A DNA stretch of 64,000 nucleotides from Halohasta salina (GTDB taxonomy: Archaea; Halobacteriota; Halobacteria; Halobacteriales; Haloferacaceae): positions 1 through 64,000 of the forward strand of contig NZ_JAMZIE010000003.1 of the NCBI RefSeq assembly GCF_024178165.1, written 5' to 3'. Positions 44,619-52,880 of this stretch are shown piece by piece (positions within the stretch are counted from its first letter, which is position 1; the number at the start of each line of letters is the position of its first letter). The position numbers and the translations under genes are program-made. Under the pieces are notes generated by a model. That model was not told where the DNA came from. It saw only the letters and a list, made by a program, of their open reading frames with translations, and searched no databases.

Positions 44619-45524
44619 ATGGTATCACCAACACTCCTACAGGGAATACCCACTAACCCTGGAGAGCTATTTGCACAGTACGGGGATGTCGTACTCGCGT
44701 TTGGCATCCGGATACTCACCTTCGTCGTCGCCTTCGTCGTGCTCTATCGGATCGGCAAGTCGGTGTTCGTCCGGATGGTCAAACGGGCACTCGACTCCCG
44801 TGAGTTCTCCTCGGCGGTCGTCAGTCTCGGCTCGTCCATTGCCGGGGCGGTCGCCCTGTTCGGCGCGGTGGCGGTCGCGGCGGCGGTCGCTGGCGTCGAC
44901 GCCATCCTGACGGCGTTTGCGACGATCACCGGCGCGCTCGCGTTGGGTGTGGCGTTCGCTGCGGGCGACATCATCGAGAACTTCGTTGCGGGAATCTTCA
45001 TTCTCAAAGACAAACCGTTCGAGGTCGGCGACCACATCGAGTGGGACGGCAACGACGGCATCGTCCGGGAGATCGACCTCCGTGTCACCAAACTCGATAC
45101 GTTCAACAACGAGCAGGTGACGGTGCCGAACGGCGATCTGGCCAACTCGGTCGTGATGAATCCGGTCGCCAACGAGACCCGCCGGGTGCCGTTCGACTTC
45201 GGCATCGAGTACGACGCCGACATCGAACTGGCCCGTGAGATCATCATCGAGGAGGCCCACAAGATCGACGGCATCCTTGACGATCCCGAACCGACCGCGC
45301 CGGTCACGGGGCTCGCGGACTCGGCGGTCGTCCTCAACGGTCGCGTCTGGATCAACCCTCGAAAGACGGGTGCTGGCGGCGTCAAAAACCAGTGGGTCGA
45401 GGCCGTCAAAACGCGTTTCGACGCCGAAGGCGTCGGGATGCCGTACCCCTACACCGAACTCACCGGCTCGATCTCGGTCGACGGCATCGAGACCGCAACC
45501 GCCGAGGCAATCAGCGACGACTGA
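44619..45524 (+). CDS. mscS: small-conductance mechanosensitive channel (MscS family)
   Basis: A 301-residue membrane protein with three N-terminal hydrophobic helices, the pore helix rich in Ala and Gly (GALALGVAFAAGDIIENFVAGI, given in part), the beta domain (PFEVGDHIEWDG; VPNGDLANS) and a C-terminal alpha/beta domain. It opens under membrane tension to release solutes after osmotic downshock, a real hazard for a halophile. Confidence 0.92.
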   Translation: MVSPTLLQGIPTNPGELFAQYGDVVLAFGIRILTFVVAFVVLYRIGKSVFVRMVKRALDSREFSSAVVSLGSSIAGAVALFGAVAVAAAVAGVDAILTAFATITGALALGVAFAAGDIIENFVAGIFILKDKPFEVGDHIEWDGNDGIVREIDLRVTKLDTFNNEQVTVPNGDLANSVVMNPVANETRRVPFDFGIEYDADIELAREIIIEEAHKIDGILDDPEPTAPVTGLADSAVVLNGRVWINPRKTGAGGVKNQWVEAVKTRFDAEGVGMPYPYTELTGSISVDGIETATAEAISDD

Positions 45525-45560
45525 ATCGAGCGGATTCCTTTTTCGAAGGCGGCAGTCGGC

Positions 45561-46739
45561 TCAGACGTGGTCCTGAACGATTTCGAGCGTTTCCTCGCGG
45601 TCCTCCCAGTCGACGAACAGTGCGACCGAGGTTGCGCTGGTGATCACGTCTTGGAGGTTGATGCCCGCGTCGGCGATCGGCGTCAGGATCGACTGGATGA
45701 TCCCCGGTCGGTTGGGGAGTTCGCCGCCGGTGACGCGGATGACCGCGACGCCGTCCTCGACGGTCACACTCGAGAGGGTTGTCCCGCCGACGACCTCCTC
45801 GTGGAGCAGTGCTTCGGCCTTCTCGGCGACCGACTCGGTGACGTAGAACGTGATCGAGTCCATCCCGCTGGCGACCGCGTCGACGTTGATCTCGGCGGCC
45901 CGCAGTGCTTGGGAGAGATCCGCAAGGATGCCGGGACTGTTGCGGATCGCCCGGCCGGCGACGGTGAGGCAGGCGAGTTCGTGTTCCTGCATGTCGATGA
46001 GGTTCTCGAACTCGCCTTCGATCTGGGTGCCGCCCGTAAGGAGGTCGCCGTGCTGGTAGTGGACGACCCGGACACCGAGGTGTTCGTGTTTGTACGACAG
46101 GGCACTCGGCGCGACGACCTCCGCCCCACGGAACGAGAGGTTCCGGAGTTCGTCGACGGAAATGCGGCCGACGTTGCGTGCACCCTCGACGACGCGGGGG
46201 TCGCCGGTCATGACGCCCTCGACGTCGGTGACGATCACGACCTCGTCGGCGTCCATGTAGTTGCCGAGCATGACCGCGGTGGTGTCGCTGCCGCCGCGGC
46301 CGAGCGTGGTGATCTCGCCGGCGTCGTTCTGGGCGAGAAAGCCCGTGATGACCGGGACGACGCCGTCGAGTTCGCCCGCGAGGTCGGCAGCGCGCTGTTT
46401 GGTGGCCTCGACGTCGACCTCGCCGAGATCGTTGGTGATGATCGGCCACTCCTCGCTGCCGGGTTCGAGGAAGACGGCGTCGACGCCGCGTGCGGAGAGC
46501 GCGGCCTTGAGCATCCTAACGCTAGTGCGTTCGCCCATCGAGACGATCTCGGCACGGTCGGCATCCGAGGCCTCGAAGTTGATCTCGTCGAGCAGGTCGT
46601 CGGTCGTCGACCCCATCGCGCTGGCGACGACCGCCAGTTGGTGGCCCGCCTCGACGGCGGCGGCGATCGAGTCCGCCGCACGGTTGATCCGGTCGCCGCT
46701 CCCGAGACTCGTTCCGCCGAACTTGGCGACGAGGCGCAT
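45561..46739 (-). CDS. lysC: aspartate kinase
   Basis: A 392-residue amino-acid kinase that makes aspartyl phosphate, the first step to threonine, methionine and (by the DAP route) lysine. KFGGTS at residues 6-11, GRGGSDTTAV near 204 and the two ACT domains from about 255 on (GRAIRNSPGILADLSQAL; NRPGIIQSILTPIAD) are visible. ACT domains imply feedback inhibition. The Met at 46739 was chosen, seven residues inside a longer frame, because it begins the family N-terminus. The presence of this kinase is consistent with lysine made by DAP and the LysW genes serving arginine. Confidence 0.94.
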   Translation of the reverse strand: MRLVAKFGGTSLGSGDRINRAADSIAAAVEAGHQLAVVASAMGSTTDDLLDEINFEASDADRAEIVSMGERTSVRMLKAALSARGVDAVFLEPGSEEWPIITNDLGEVDVEATKQRAADLAGELDGVVPVITGFLAQNDAGEITTLGRGGSDTTAVMLGNYMDADEVVIVTDVEGVMTGDPRVVEGARNVGRISVDELRNLSFRGAEVVAPSALSYKHEHLGVRVVHYQHGDLLTGGTQIEGEFENLIDMQEHELACLTVAGRAIRNSPGILADLSQALRAAEINVDAVASGMDSITFYVTESVAEKAEALLHEEVVGGTTLSSVTVEDGVAVIRVTGGELPNRPGIIQSILTPIADAGINLQDVITSATSVALFVDWEDREETLEIVQDHV

Positions 46740-47001
46740 CAGGCGGCCCCCCGCAGGCACGATACGTCACTGCGACCGTCGTAGGTAGCTTCCGTGTCCG
46801 TGGTAAACATGAACGGTCATAACATGGGGTCCCGCATAACGTTGTTCACTTCCGGAAGAGTCGACGAACGGAACAATCAGGGCCGCAAACCGAACACGCG
46901 CCGACCGACCGGCGGGATGTGACGGAATAATCGGACGAAAAAGCAGGAAATCCGGGCCCGGAAACGAAACGGGCGGGTGGAAGCAGGACCGATGGTGCGG
47001 C

Positions 47002-47727
47002 TCAGCTGTCGCCCCAGCTGTCGGGAACCTCGATGACGTAGCGGCCGTCCTCGCGGAGCGAGATGATGTACTCCTCGCGGTCGTACAACTCCATCAGGTT
47101 CAGTTCGTACTGGCCGGGGCTGACGATCCGGATACTCTCGAACTGGTCGTTGAGTTCCTTTCTGAGTTGGTCGAGGTTCGACTCCGATCGCTCCCCTTCG
47201 GATGTCGACTGCTCGGCGGCCGGTGTCGACTGCTCGGCGGGTTGCCCATCGGTCGGCTGTCCGTCGGCCGGCTGGTCGGCGGTCGGTGGCGACTGCCCGG
47301 CCGGCTGGTCGGGGGCTCCGGAGGCCTCCGACGACTCGGTCGACGGCCCCATCGCACCGGCGGCGGTTATCTCCGAGGAGTCGACCACGTCCGAACGAGC
47401 GGTCGACTGGGCCGGCGATTCGCCCGCCGCGGCGGCGGGCTCCGCGGAGCCGGCTTCGTTATCGTCGCCGAACCCCTCCGTTTCGGGTGGAGATGTCTGA
47501 CGGTCGGCTGATGCAGTCTCGGCGGGTTCAGGGTCGATCGTCACCGACTCTCCAGTCGACGCGTCAGGTGAGGAGTCCGCCGAGGAATCGGCGGCCGGCT
47601 CGTCGTCAGTGGTCGATCCGGACGGTTCGAACTGGAACTTGTTGCCGCCGCAGTCCGGACAGCCCGACAGCATCTCCTTGGAGCCATCGGGGAAGGTACG
47701 GCCGCAGTTGGTACACTGGTGTGGCAT
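47002..47727 (-). CDS. oapC: origin-associated zinc-ribbon protein OapC
   Basis: A 241-residue protein with an N-terminal zinc ribbon (CTNCG at 5-9 and CPDCG at 23-27), a long low-complexity Ser/Glu/Pro/Gln linker (about 36-190), and a conserved C-terminal strand-helix region (FESIRIVSPGQYELNLMELYDREEYIISL, in part). It matches the OapC/ArvC type found with oapA and oapB beside haloarchaeal origins. Its function is unknown. An ORB-like motif lies inside the linker code. Confidence 0.82.
   Translation of the reverse strand: MPHQCTNCGRTFPDGSKEMLSGCPDCGGNKFQFEPSGSTTDDEPAADSSADSSPDASTGESVTIDPEPAETASADRQTSPPETEGFGDDNEAGSAEPAAAAGESPAQSTARSDVVDSSEITAAGAMGPSTESSEASGAPDQPAGQSPPTADQPADGQPTDGQPAEQSTPAAEQSTSEGERSESNLDQLRKELNDQFESIRIVSPGQYELNLMELYDREEYIISLREDGRYVIEVPDSWGDS
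47470..47492 (-). promoter_or_regulatory. ORB-like element inside oapC
   Basis: The minus strand reads CTCCACCCGAAACGGAGGGG and on to TTC, close to the origin ORB core. It is within the region coding the poorly conserved linker, where DNA sequence is free to hold a site. Confidence 0.4.
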
Positions 47728-47733
47728 AGACGC

Positions 47734-48120
47734 TTACTTCCGGGAGACCAGCGCGCTGATGAGCTGTTCGTCCTTGTGGAGCGTCTCGATCTGGTTAGCC
47801 GGACCGATCACGGTGAGTTTCTTGGTCGACTCTCGGCCCATCAGGCGGTCGAGAAAGCTCTGGTCGGCTGTCTCGGCGCGGGGGTAGCTCTCGATTTCGA
47901 TTCCGGAGAAGTCGTCGGGGCTGATCTCGGTCATCGTGACCTCGATGAGCTTGGACTCCTCGTCGGGAGAGAGTCCCTCTTCGAGGATGACGATGTTTCC
48001 CTCGCGGACCCCATCGAGGATGAGCCGTATCTTCTCCATGCTCCGAAGCCCGGCCATCCGCGAGCCGCTAATGAGGTCGATCTGGACGCCGTCGTTCGAG
48101 TCGGGCGTTGTCTCTGGCAT
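47734..48120 (-). CDS. oapB: origin-associated protein OapB (DUF2073)
   Basis: A 128-residue protein of the DUF2073/OapB/ArvB family (IDLISGSRMAGLRSMEKIR, given in part, at 14-32; RLMGRESTKKLTVIGPANQ near 91-109). It is always near an Era-like GTPase. Its start overlaps the GTPase stop by one base and its stop lies six bases from oapC, so the three form one operon. Function unknown. Confidence 0.85.
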   Translation of the reverse strand: MPETTPDSNDGVQIDLISGSRMAGLRSMEKIRLILDGVREGNIVILEEGLSPDEESKLIEVTMTEISPDDFSGIEIESYPRAETADQSFLDRLMGRESTKKLTVIGPANQIETLHKDEQLISALVSRK

Positions 48121-48761
48121 TATCCGAAGTACTCCGCGATCTTGTCGTAGACCTCGTCCATGTTGTTGCCCTCCAGCGCCGACAGCGGGACCGTCTCGTG
48201 GTCGGGGAAGGCGTCGGCGACGCGTTGGACGTCCGACTCTTCGAGGTCGGTCTTGTTGGCGAAGATGAGGACGGGGAGTTCCCGGCTCTCGATGATCCCG
48301 ATCAACATGGTGTTGACCTGCGTGAAGGGGTCGCTCGTCGAGTCGAGCACGTAGATCACGCCGTCGACGTCCTCTCGGAGCCAGTGCATGGCCTCGGCGA
48401 CCCCTTCGGTCGCCTCTCGGGAGCGCCGGATGGCGTCGTCCTTCTCCATGTCGTGGTCGAGGAACTCCTTGTAGTCGACCTTCGTGGTGACGCCGGGCGT
48501 GTCGACGATGTCGATGGTGACCGACCGTCCGTTGCGCTCGATGTCGACGCCCTCCTTCCGGCGAGCCCGCCGCGTTTCGTGTGGAACGTGGCTCTCGGGA
48601 CCGATAGCGTCGCCGGTCCAGTCGCGTGCGATACGGTTCGCAAGGGTCGTCTTCCCGGCGTTTGGCGGTCCGTAGATGCCGATCCGCTTCGGCTCTGCGG
48701 ACGCAAACAGCCGGTCTGTGACCCGTGAGATGCTGTCTTTGAGGTTCGTTATCAGACCCAT
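48120..48761 (-). CDS. oapA: origin-associated Era-like GTPase OapA
   Basis: A 213-residue GTPase. G1 is GPPNAGKTT at 31-39, G3 DTPG near 81-84, and G4 NKTD near 166-169. No KH domain follows, unlike bacterial Era. It leads the oapABC operon, which runs away from the origin in this window. The Met at 48761 gives the normal short N-terminal helix; the 49 residues before it in a longer frame are not conserved-looking. Confidence 0.88.
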   Translation of the reverse strand: MGLITNLKDSISRVTDRLFASAEPKRIGIYGPPNAGKTTLANRIARDWTGDAIGPESHVPHETRRARRKEGVDIERNGRSVTIDIVDTPGVTTKVDYKEFLDHDMEKDDAIRRSREATEGVAEAMHWLREDVDGVIYVLDSTSDPFTQVNTMLIGIIESRELPVLIFANKTDLEESDVQRVADAFPDHETVPLSALEGNNMDEVYDKIAEYFG

Positions 48762-49151
48762 CGTTGAAGCTCCCGCACCCCCCGCATCCGCGCGTACAGA
48801 GGAGCGTATGGCACATGGTGGCTGCCGTGTCCACTTAAGCACTGCGTCAGACAGGGGTCGACCGACAGCCGTATTACGGTGGCTACCGGCCGATCGTGGG
48901 TGTTTCAACCGGTTTTTCCGACTCGCATGGAGTGTCGACCGGTCGTGAGTGTCGGTGATCGATGACGGTCAGTGGGAGACGAGAGCCGATCGCTTCGACA
49001 GTACGCGGGAGCCCCGGAAGGACCTCGTAGTCCGACAGACTGTCGGTTTAGAAATGTAGATCGAACAGTAATTATGGCTCGAATTGGTGACTATCTCGGA
49101 AAGGTCGATTAGCAGATAGCTTACTCGGGTGACAGGTACCGGGCGAATCCC

Positions 49152-49187
49152 GGCCTAGCCCCCCACCCCTTCGTTTCGAGTGGAACA
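49152..49187 (-). promoter_or_regulatory. origin recognition box, left (inverted)
   Basis: On the minus strand it reads GTTCCACTCGAAACGAAGGG followed by GTGGGGGG and CTAGGCC. It shares 26 identical bases (from GAAACGAAGG to CTAGGCC) with the right box in opposite orientation. Orc1/Cdc6 initiators bind such boxes. Confidence 0.8.
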
Positions 49188-49224
49188 CGACACAGGCGCC
49201 TGGCGGTCGAGGGGTTTCGCGTCG

Positions 49225-49365
49225 ACTAGAAAATTGCTAGACTAGTCGTACTCTCATACAACAATGAACGGTCTATATCTAAAAGAATAGTAGAGCAGTG
49301 CGGGTCCTGTTTAAGCGATTAGAATATAAAGATTTTGCTTATATAGGAACAGTTATTGGCTCACC
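49225..49365. other. AT-rich candidate DNA-unwinding element
   Basis: Between the two ORBs lies a much more AT-rich stretch with TATATCTAAAAGAATA and AGAATATAAAGATTTTGC segments. The sequence setting is that of the unwinding element of archaeal origins. Confidence 0.65.
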
Positions 49366-49383
49366 CCCTACCCTCCCTCGTGC

Positions 49384-49419
49384 GTTTCCAGTTGAAACGA
49401 AGGGGTGGGGGGCTAGGCC
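49384..49419 (+). promoter_or_regulatory. origin recognition box, right
   Basis: It reads GTTTCCAGTTGAAACGAAGG followed by GGTGGGGGG and CTAGGCC, matching the haloarchaeal ORB pattern. It points outward, opposite to the left box. Confidence 0.8.
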
Positions 49420-49488
49420 GAATAGTTACCTATCCGACAGTACGGGTCGGCACAGTTTCGTGTCGGCTCCGTCCGCTACTGCGATGAC

Positions 49489-49563
49489 TGTTCCTACGAC
49501 AACCATTTTCGCGACAATCATTTCCACGACGATTATTCCCACGATAATGGTTCTCGCAACTAC
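49489..49563 (+). repeat. 15-bp degenerate tandem repeat array
   Basis: Five adjacent 15-base units resemble each other: TGTTCCTACGACAAC, CATTTTCGCGACAAT, CATTTCCACGACGAT, TATTCCCACGATAAT and GGTTCTCGCAACTAC. Weaker copies may follow to about 49608. They lie 70 bases outside the right ORB. Confidence 0.6.
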
Positions 49564-49686
49564 TTCCCACCCGACACCGGTTATCAGGTTGTTGTTTCCC
49601 GTGACACCGTTTCGGTCGCCCCGACCTGTACGTCGACTCGAAACGGAGGTGTCGACGGTCCACTCGACCGGACACCGAGACAGCGG

Positions 49687-49752
49687 TCCCGATCCGAACG
49701 TGTGTCAGTCCCGGTCCGGACGTGTGTCAGTCCCGGTCCGGACGTGTGTCGG
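49687..49752 (+). repeat. three 22-bp direct repeats
   Basis: Units at 49687-49708, 49709-49730 and 49731-49752 share TCCCGrTCCGrACGTGTGTC plus two more bases; the second and third differ only at base 21. They end 54 bases before the phosphoesterase start. Confidence 0.85.
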
Positions 49753-49806
49753 TCGACCCGCGTGCGTGGAACAAGGTTATAGTCTCGACTCCGAAACGTC
49801 ACGTCA

Positions 49807-51156
49807 ATGGACGACGACGCGGACGGCCGGGTCTACTACGTGATCAGTGACCTCCACATCGGCGGCGACGAGCAGTTGGAGGACGTCGAGTTCCTCGACG
49901 AACTGCTGTCGTTTCTCGACAGCCTCGCGTCGACCGACGAGAACGCCGAGCTGATCATCAACGGCGACGCTTTCGGTCTCTGGGAGTTCACCACCGTCGA
50001 GGGGCTCGAGAAGTTCGACGTCCTCGAGTCGACCTACCCCGAACTGTTCGCCCAACTCCGAACGACCGGTCGGAACATCGATATCACCCTCCTGCCGGGG
50101 AACCACGATCACGAACTGGCGGCCTACGACGCCTACGTCGACCGGTTTGCCGAGTACAACGTCGACCTCGTCCAGGAGCCCGCGATCGAACGCCGGGTCG
50201 GCGACCGGCTGATCCACTTCGAACACGGCCACCAACAGGACCCCAACAACCGGATCGACGACTGGGGGAACCCTCATGCCACCCCGCTGGGCTACTACTA
50301 CAACACGCTTGTCACGAGCCGCGCCGGCCAACTCTCCGATCGGGGCCGCTACAACTGGCTCAAGGACGTCCAGGCGGTCACGCCTACCGAACGGATGCCC
50401 GTCTGGCTCATCTCGAAGTACTTCTACCGGGAGATGAACCCGGTCCTCCGCTACTCGCTGTTCCCGTTCCTCCTGTTGTTCAACATCAGCGCCCTGCTGG
50501 CGGTCGTCGCCGGCCTCGATCTCCTCGGCATTTGGTCGCTGCCGGTCGACTGGACGGCCGCGTTCCTCGAGCAGTTCGGCCGCGCCGGCGACCTCGCGTG
50601 GCTCCTGTTGTCGATCAACGTCAGCGTCACCGGCCTCCTCCTGCTGGTGGGGATCCCCCTGTACTTCATTCGTCGGGACGCCAGACAGACGATCAACCGG
50701 TTCGGCGTCTTCGAGACCGAACTCACCGTCGACGCCGAGGCCCCCTACGAGGCGGCCGCCCGCGAGGTGTTCGACGAGACGCCCGAAACGGCGATCTTCT
50801 GTTACGGCCACACCCACCGCCCGATGGTCAAGCGGGTCGACGACGGGGTGTTGGTCAACACGGGGACGTGGCTCAAGCGACTCCACCGCCGTGACGGGAT
50901 CATCGGGATCCTCCCACCGGTCTTCTACCCCTCCTACGAGCTGGCGACGGTTCGTATCGCTCCCGCCGCCGACGGTGTGGCCGTCGAGTACCACACTATC
51001 ACCAAACCCAGTCCGGCCACCGAGGAGCTCACGCTCACGGAGCGGCTGTTTACCGTGGGGCGGGAGCCCGAATCCGACCTCCCCGACCGGACGGTCATCG
51101 AGGGGGCGACAGGCGCTCGGCCGCCGCCCGAGCCGGCGGTCCAGGAACTCGACTGA
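49807..51156 (+). CDS. membrane-associated metallophosphoesterase
   Basis: A 449-residue calcineurin-like phosphoesterase with two membrane helices inserted between metal motifs. Motifs: SDLHIGG (14-20), NGDAFGLWE (near 54), PGNHDHE (near 98), HFEHGHQQDP (near 139), and YGHTHRPM (near 335). Hydrophobic segments lie near 221-245 and 265-290. This layout is common beside haloarchaeal orc1 genes. Substrate unknown; the helices suggest a membrane-bound or lipid-linked target. Confidence 0.87.
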   Translation: MDDDADGRVYYVISDLHIGGDEQLEDVEFLDELLSFLDSLASTDENAELIINGDAFGLWEFTTVEGLEKFDVLESTYPELFAQLRTTGRNIDITLLPGNHDHELAAYDAYVDRFAEYNVDLVQEPAIERRVGDRLIHFEHGHQQDPNNRIDDWGNPHATPLGYYYNTLVTSRAGQLSDRGRYNWLKDVQAVTPTERMPVWLISKYFYREMNPVLRYSLFPFLLLFNISALLAVVAGLDLLGIWSLPVDWTAAFLEQFGRAGDLAWLLLSINVSVTGLLLLVGIPLYFIRRDARQTINRFGVFETELTVDAEAPYEAAAREVFDETPETAIFCYGHTHRPMVKRVDDGVLVNTGTWLKRLHRRDGIIGILPPVFYPSYELATVRIAPAADGVAVEYHTITKPSPATEELTLTERLFTVGREPESDLPDRTVIEGATGARPPPEPAVQELD

Positions 51157-51295
51157 CCGGACCGAAGGGAGAACGTTTTTGTACTCGGTGTGCCTCTGCT
51201 TCGTCTGCATCATCTGGACGTCCCCACGCCACGCCGACGAACGGAACGCCCCGCTTACGGTCCCTCCGGTCGGTTTGGTGTGGTACGTACCACGG

Positions 51296-51317
51296 GTTCC
51301 ACCCGAAACAGGGGGGT
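51296..51317 (+). promoter_or_regulatory. ORB-like element immediately upstream of orc1
   Basis: GTTCCACCCGAAACAGGGGG plus GT ends three bases before the orc1 start codon. Its position suggests autoregulation by Orc1/Cdc6. Confidence 0.55.
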
Positions 51318-51320
51318 AGC

Positions 51321-52880
51321 ATGACGAAGGACACAACTGACTCGGAGCCGGAGTCGGCCGCCGACGCCGACGAACCGACCGCCGCCAGAGACCGCTCAGC
51401 CACGTCGACCGACCTCGATTTCGATACCGTACTCGACGACGAGGAGGAAAGTCAGGGGCTGTTCGACGATCTGCTGGCCAGCGAGCCGATCTTCGAGAAC
51501 AAGGAGGTCCTTCGGCCGTCCTACACGCCCCACGAGCTCCCCCACCGGAACGATCAGATCAACCGCATGGCGACGATCCTCGTCTCCGCACTTCGGGGCG
51601 ATACCCCCTCGAACATCCTCATCTACGGGAAGACGGGGACCGGCAAAACCGCCAGCGCGAAGTTCGTCAGCCAGGAGCTCGAATCGACTTCCCAGAAGTA
51701 CGACGTCCCCTGCGAGGTCGAGTACATCAACTGTGAGGTCACCGACACCCAGTATCGGGTGTTGGCCCAACTCGCGAACAAGTTCATCGAGAAAAACGAG
51801 GCCCGCATCGAGTCGAAAATCGAGCGTCTCGAGACGGTTCGGGACCGTTTCCAGTCGACCGACACCCCGTCTGATCCCACCGGCGAGCCCGACGACACCG
51901 ACGAGGAAATCCGCTCGCTCGCCGCCGAGTACGACGACGTCGCGGCGGTCGACGACGAGATCGACGAACTGGAAGCCGACCTCGCGGAGCTCGATCCCGT
52001 CCCGATGACCGGGTGGCCCACTGATCGCGTCTATTCGACGTTTTTCGAAGCCGTCGACTACCACGAGCGGGTGGTCGTCATCATGCTCGACGAGATCGAC
52101 AAGCTCGTCGAGAAAAGCGGCGACGACACCCTCTATAACCTCTCGCGGATGAACTCCGAGCTCACCAACTCCCGGATCTCGATCATGGGGATCTCCAACG
52201 ATCTCAAGTTCACCGACTTCCTCGATCCCCGCGTCAAGTCCTCGCTGGGCGAAGAGGAGATCGTCTTCCCGCCGTACGACGCCACACAACTCCGGGATAT
52301 CCTGCAGCACCGCGCGGACGTGGCGTTCAAATCCGAGGCCCTGACCTCCGACGTGATTCCGCTGTGTGCGGCCTTCGCCGCTCAGGAACACGGCGACGCC
52401 CGGCGCGCGCTCGACCTCCTTCGGACGGCGGGCGAACTCGCCGAACGGAGCCAGGCCGATCTCATCGAGGAGACCCACGTTCGGCAGGCACAGGACAAGA
52501 TCGAACTCGACCGGGTCGTCGAGGTCGTCCGTACGCTCCCGACTCAGAGCAAGATCGTCCTCTTTTCTATCATCCTCCTCGAAAAGAACGGGGTCCACAA
52601 CATCAACACCGGCGAGGTGTTCAACATCTACAAGCGGCTCTGTGAGGAGATCGACGCCGACGTGCTCACCCAGCGCCGGGTGACCGACCTCATCAGCGAA
52701 CTCGATATGCTCGGGATCGTCAACGCGGTCGTCGTCTCGAAGGGTCGCTACGGCCGGACCAAGGAGATGAACCTCTCGGTGCCGATCGACGAGACCGAGG
52801 CCGTCTTGCTGTCGGACTCCCGGCTCGGCGACATCGAGAACGTCCAGCCGTTCGTGCAGGCCCGCTTCGACAACGACTGA
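51321..52880 (+). CDS. orc1: Orc1/Cdc6 replication initiator
   Basis: A 519-residue AAA+ initiator. Walker A is GKTGTGKT at 103-110, Walker B VVIMLDEID near 252-260, sensor 1 near ISIMGISND, and the winged-helix domain occupies the C-terminus (INTGEVFNIYKRLCEEID; RRVTDLISELDMLGIV, in part). An acidic insertion (about 178-225) is typical of haloarchaea. The nearby origin and oap genes indicate it is the initiator of that origin. Its TGA abuts the stop of the convergent signal peptidase gene (TGATCA at 52878-52883). Confidence 0.96.
   Translation: MTKDTTDSEPESAADADEPTAARDRSATSTDLDFDTVLDDEEESQGLFDDLLASEPIFENKEVLRPSYTPHELPHRNDQINRMATILVSALRGDTPSNILIYGKTGTGKTASAKFVSQELESTSQKYDVPCEVEYINCEVTDTQYRVLAQLANKFIEKNEARIESKIERLETVRDRFQSTDTPSDPTGEPDDTDEEIRSLAAEYDDVAAVDDEIDELEADLAELDPVPMTGWPTDRVYSTFFEAVDYHERVVVIMLDEIDKLVEKSGDDTLYNLSRMNSELTNSRISIMGISNDLKFTDFLDPRVKSSLGEEEIVFPPYDATQLRDILQHRADVAFKSEALTSDVIPLCAAFAAQEHGDARRALDLLRTAGELAERSQADLIEETHVRQAQDKIELDRVVEVVRTLPTQSKIVLFSIILLEKNGVHNINTGEVFNIYKRLCEEIDADVLTQRRVTDLISELDMLGIVNAVVVSKGRYGRTKEMNLSVPIDETEAVLLSDSRLGDIENVQPFVQARFDND

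Larger units (their letters stand above)
48762..49806. other. predicted chromosomal replication origin (oriC)
   Basis: A 1045-base stretch without a convincing gene, between oapA and the phosphoesterase gene, 1.5 kb from orc1/cdc6. It holds an inverted pair of long ORB elements (49152-49187 and 49384-49419), an AT-rich core between them with repeated AT tracts (about 49225-49365), a 15-bp degenerate repeat array (49489-49563) and three 22-bp direct repeats (49687-49752). CTAG, normally rare in haloarchaea, occurs five times in 49155-49416. This matches the known oriC1 layout in haloarchaea. Confidence 0.85.

Noticed and set aside
46740-47001. Gap between aspartate kinase and oapC, examined for a small RNA or origin element
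   Set aside because: It contains GAAACGAAACGGGCGGG but without the CCA half of an ORB, and no stable fold or promoter pair stood out.
49298-49843. 181-codon plus frame across the origin
   Set aside because: It crosses the right ORB, both repeat arrays and the start of the phosphoesterase gene, with Thr/Ile repeats that only reflect the 15-bp array.
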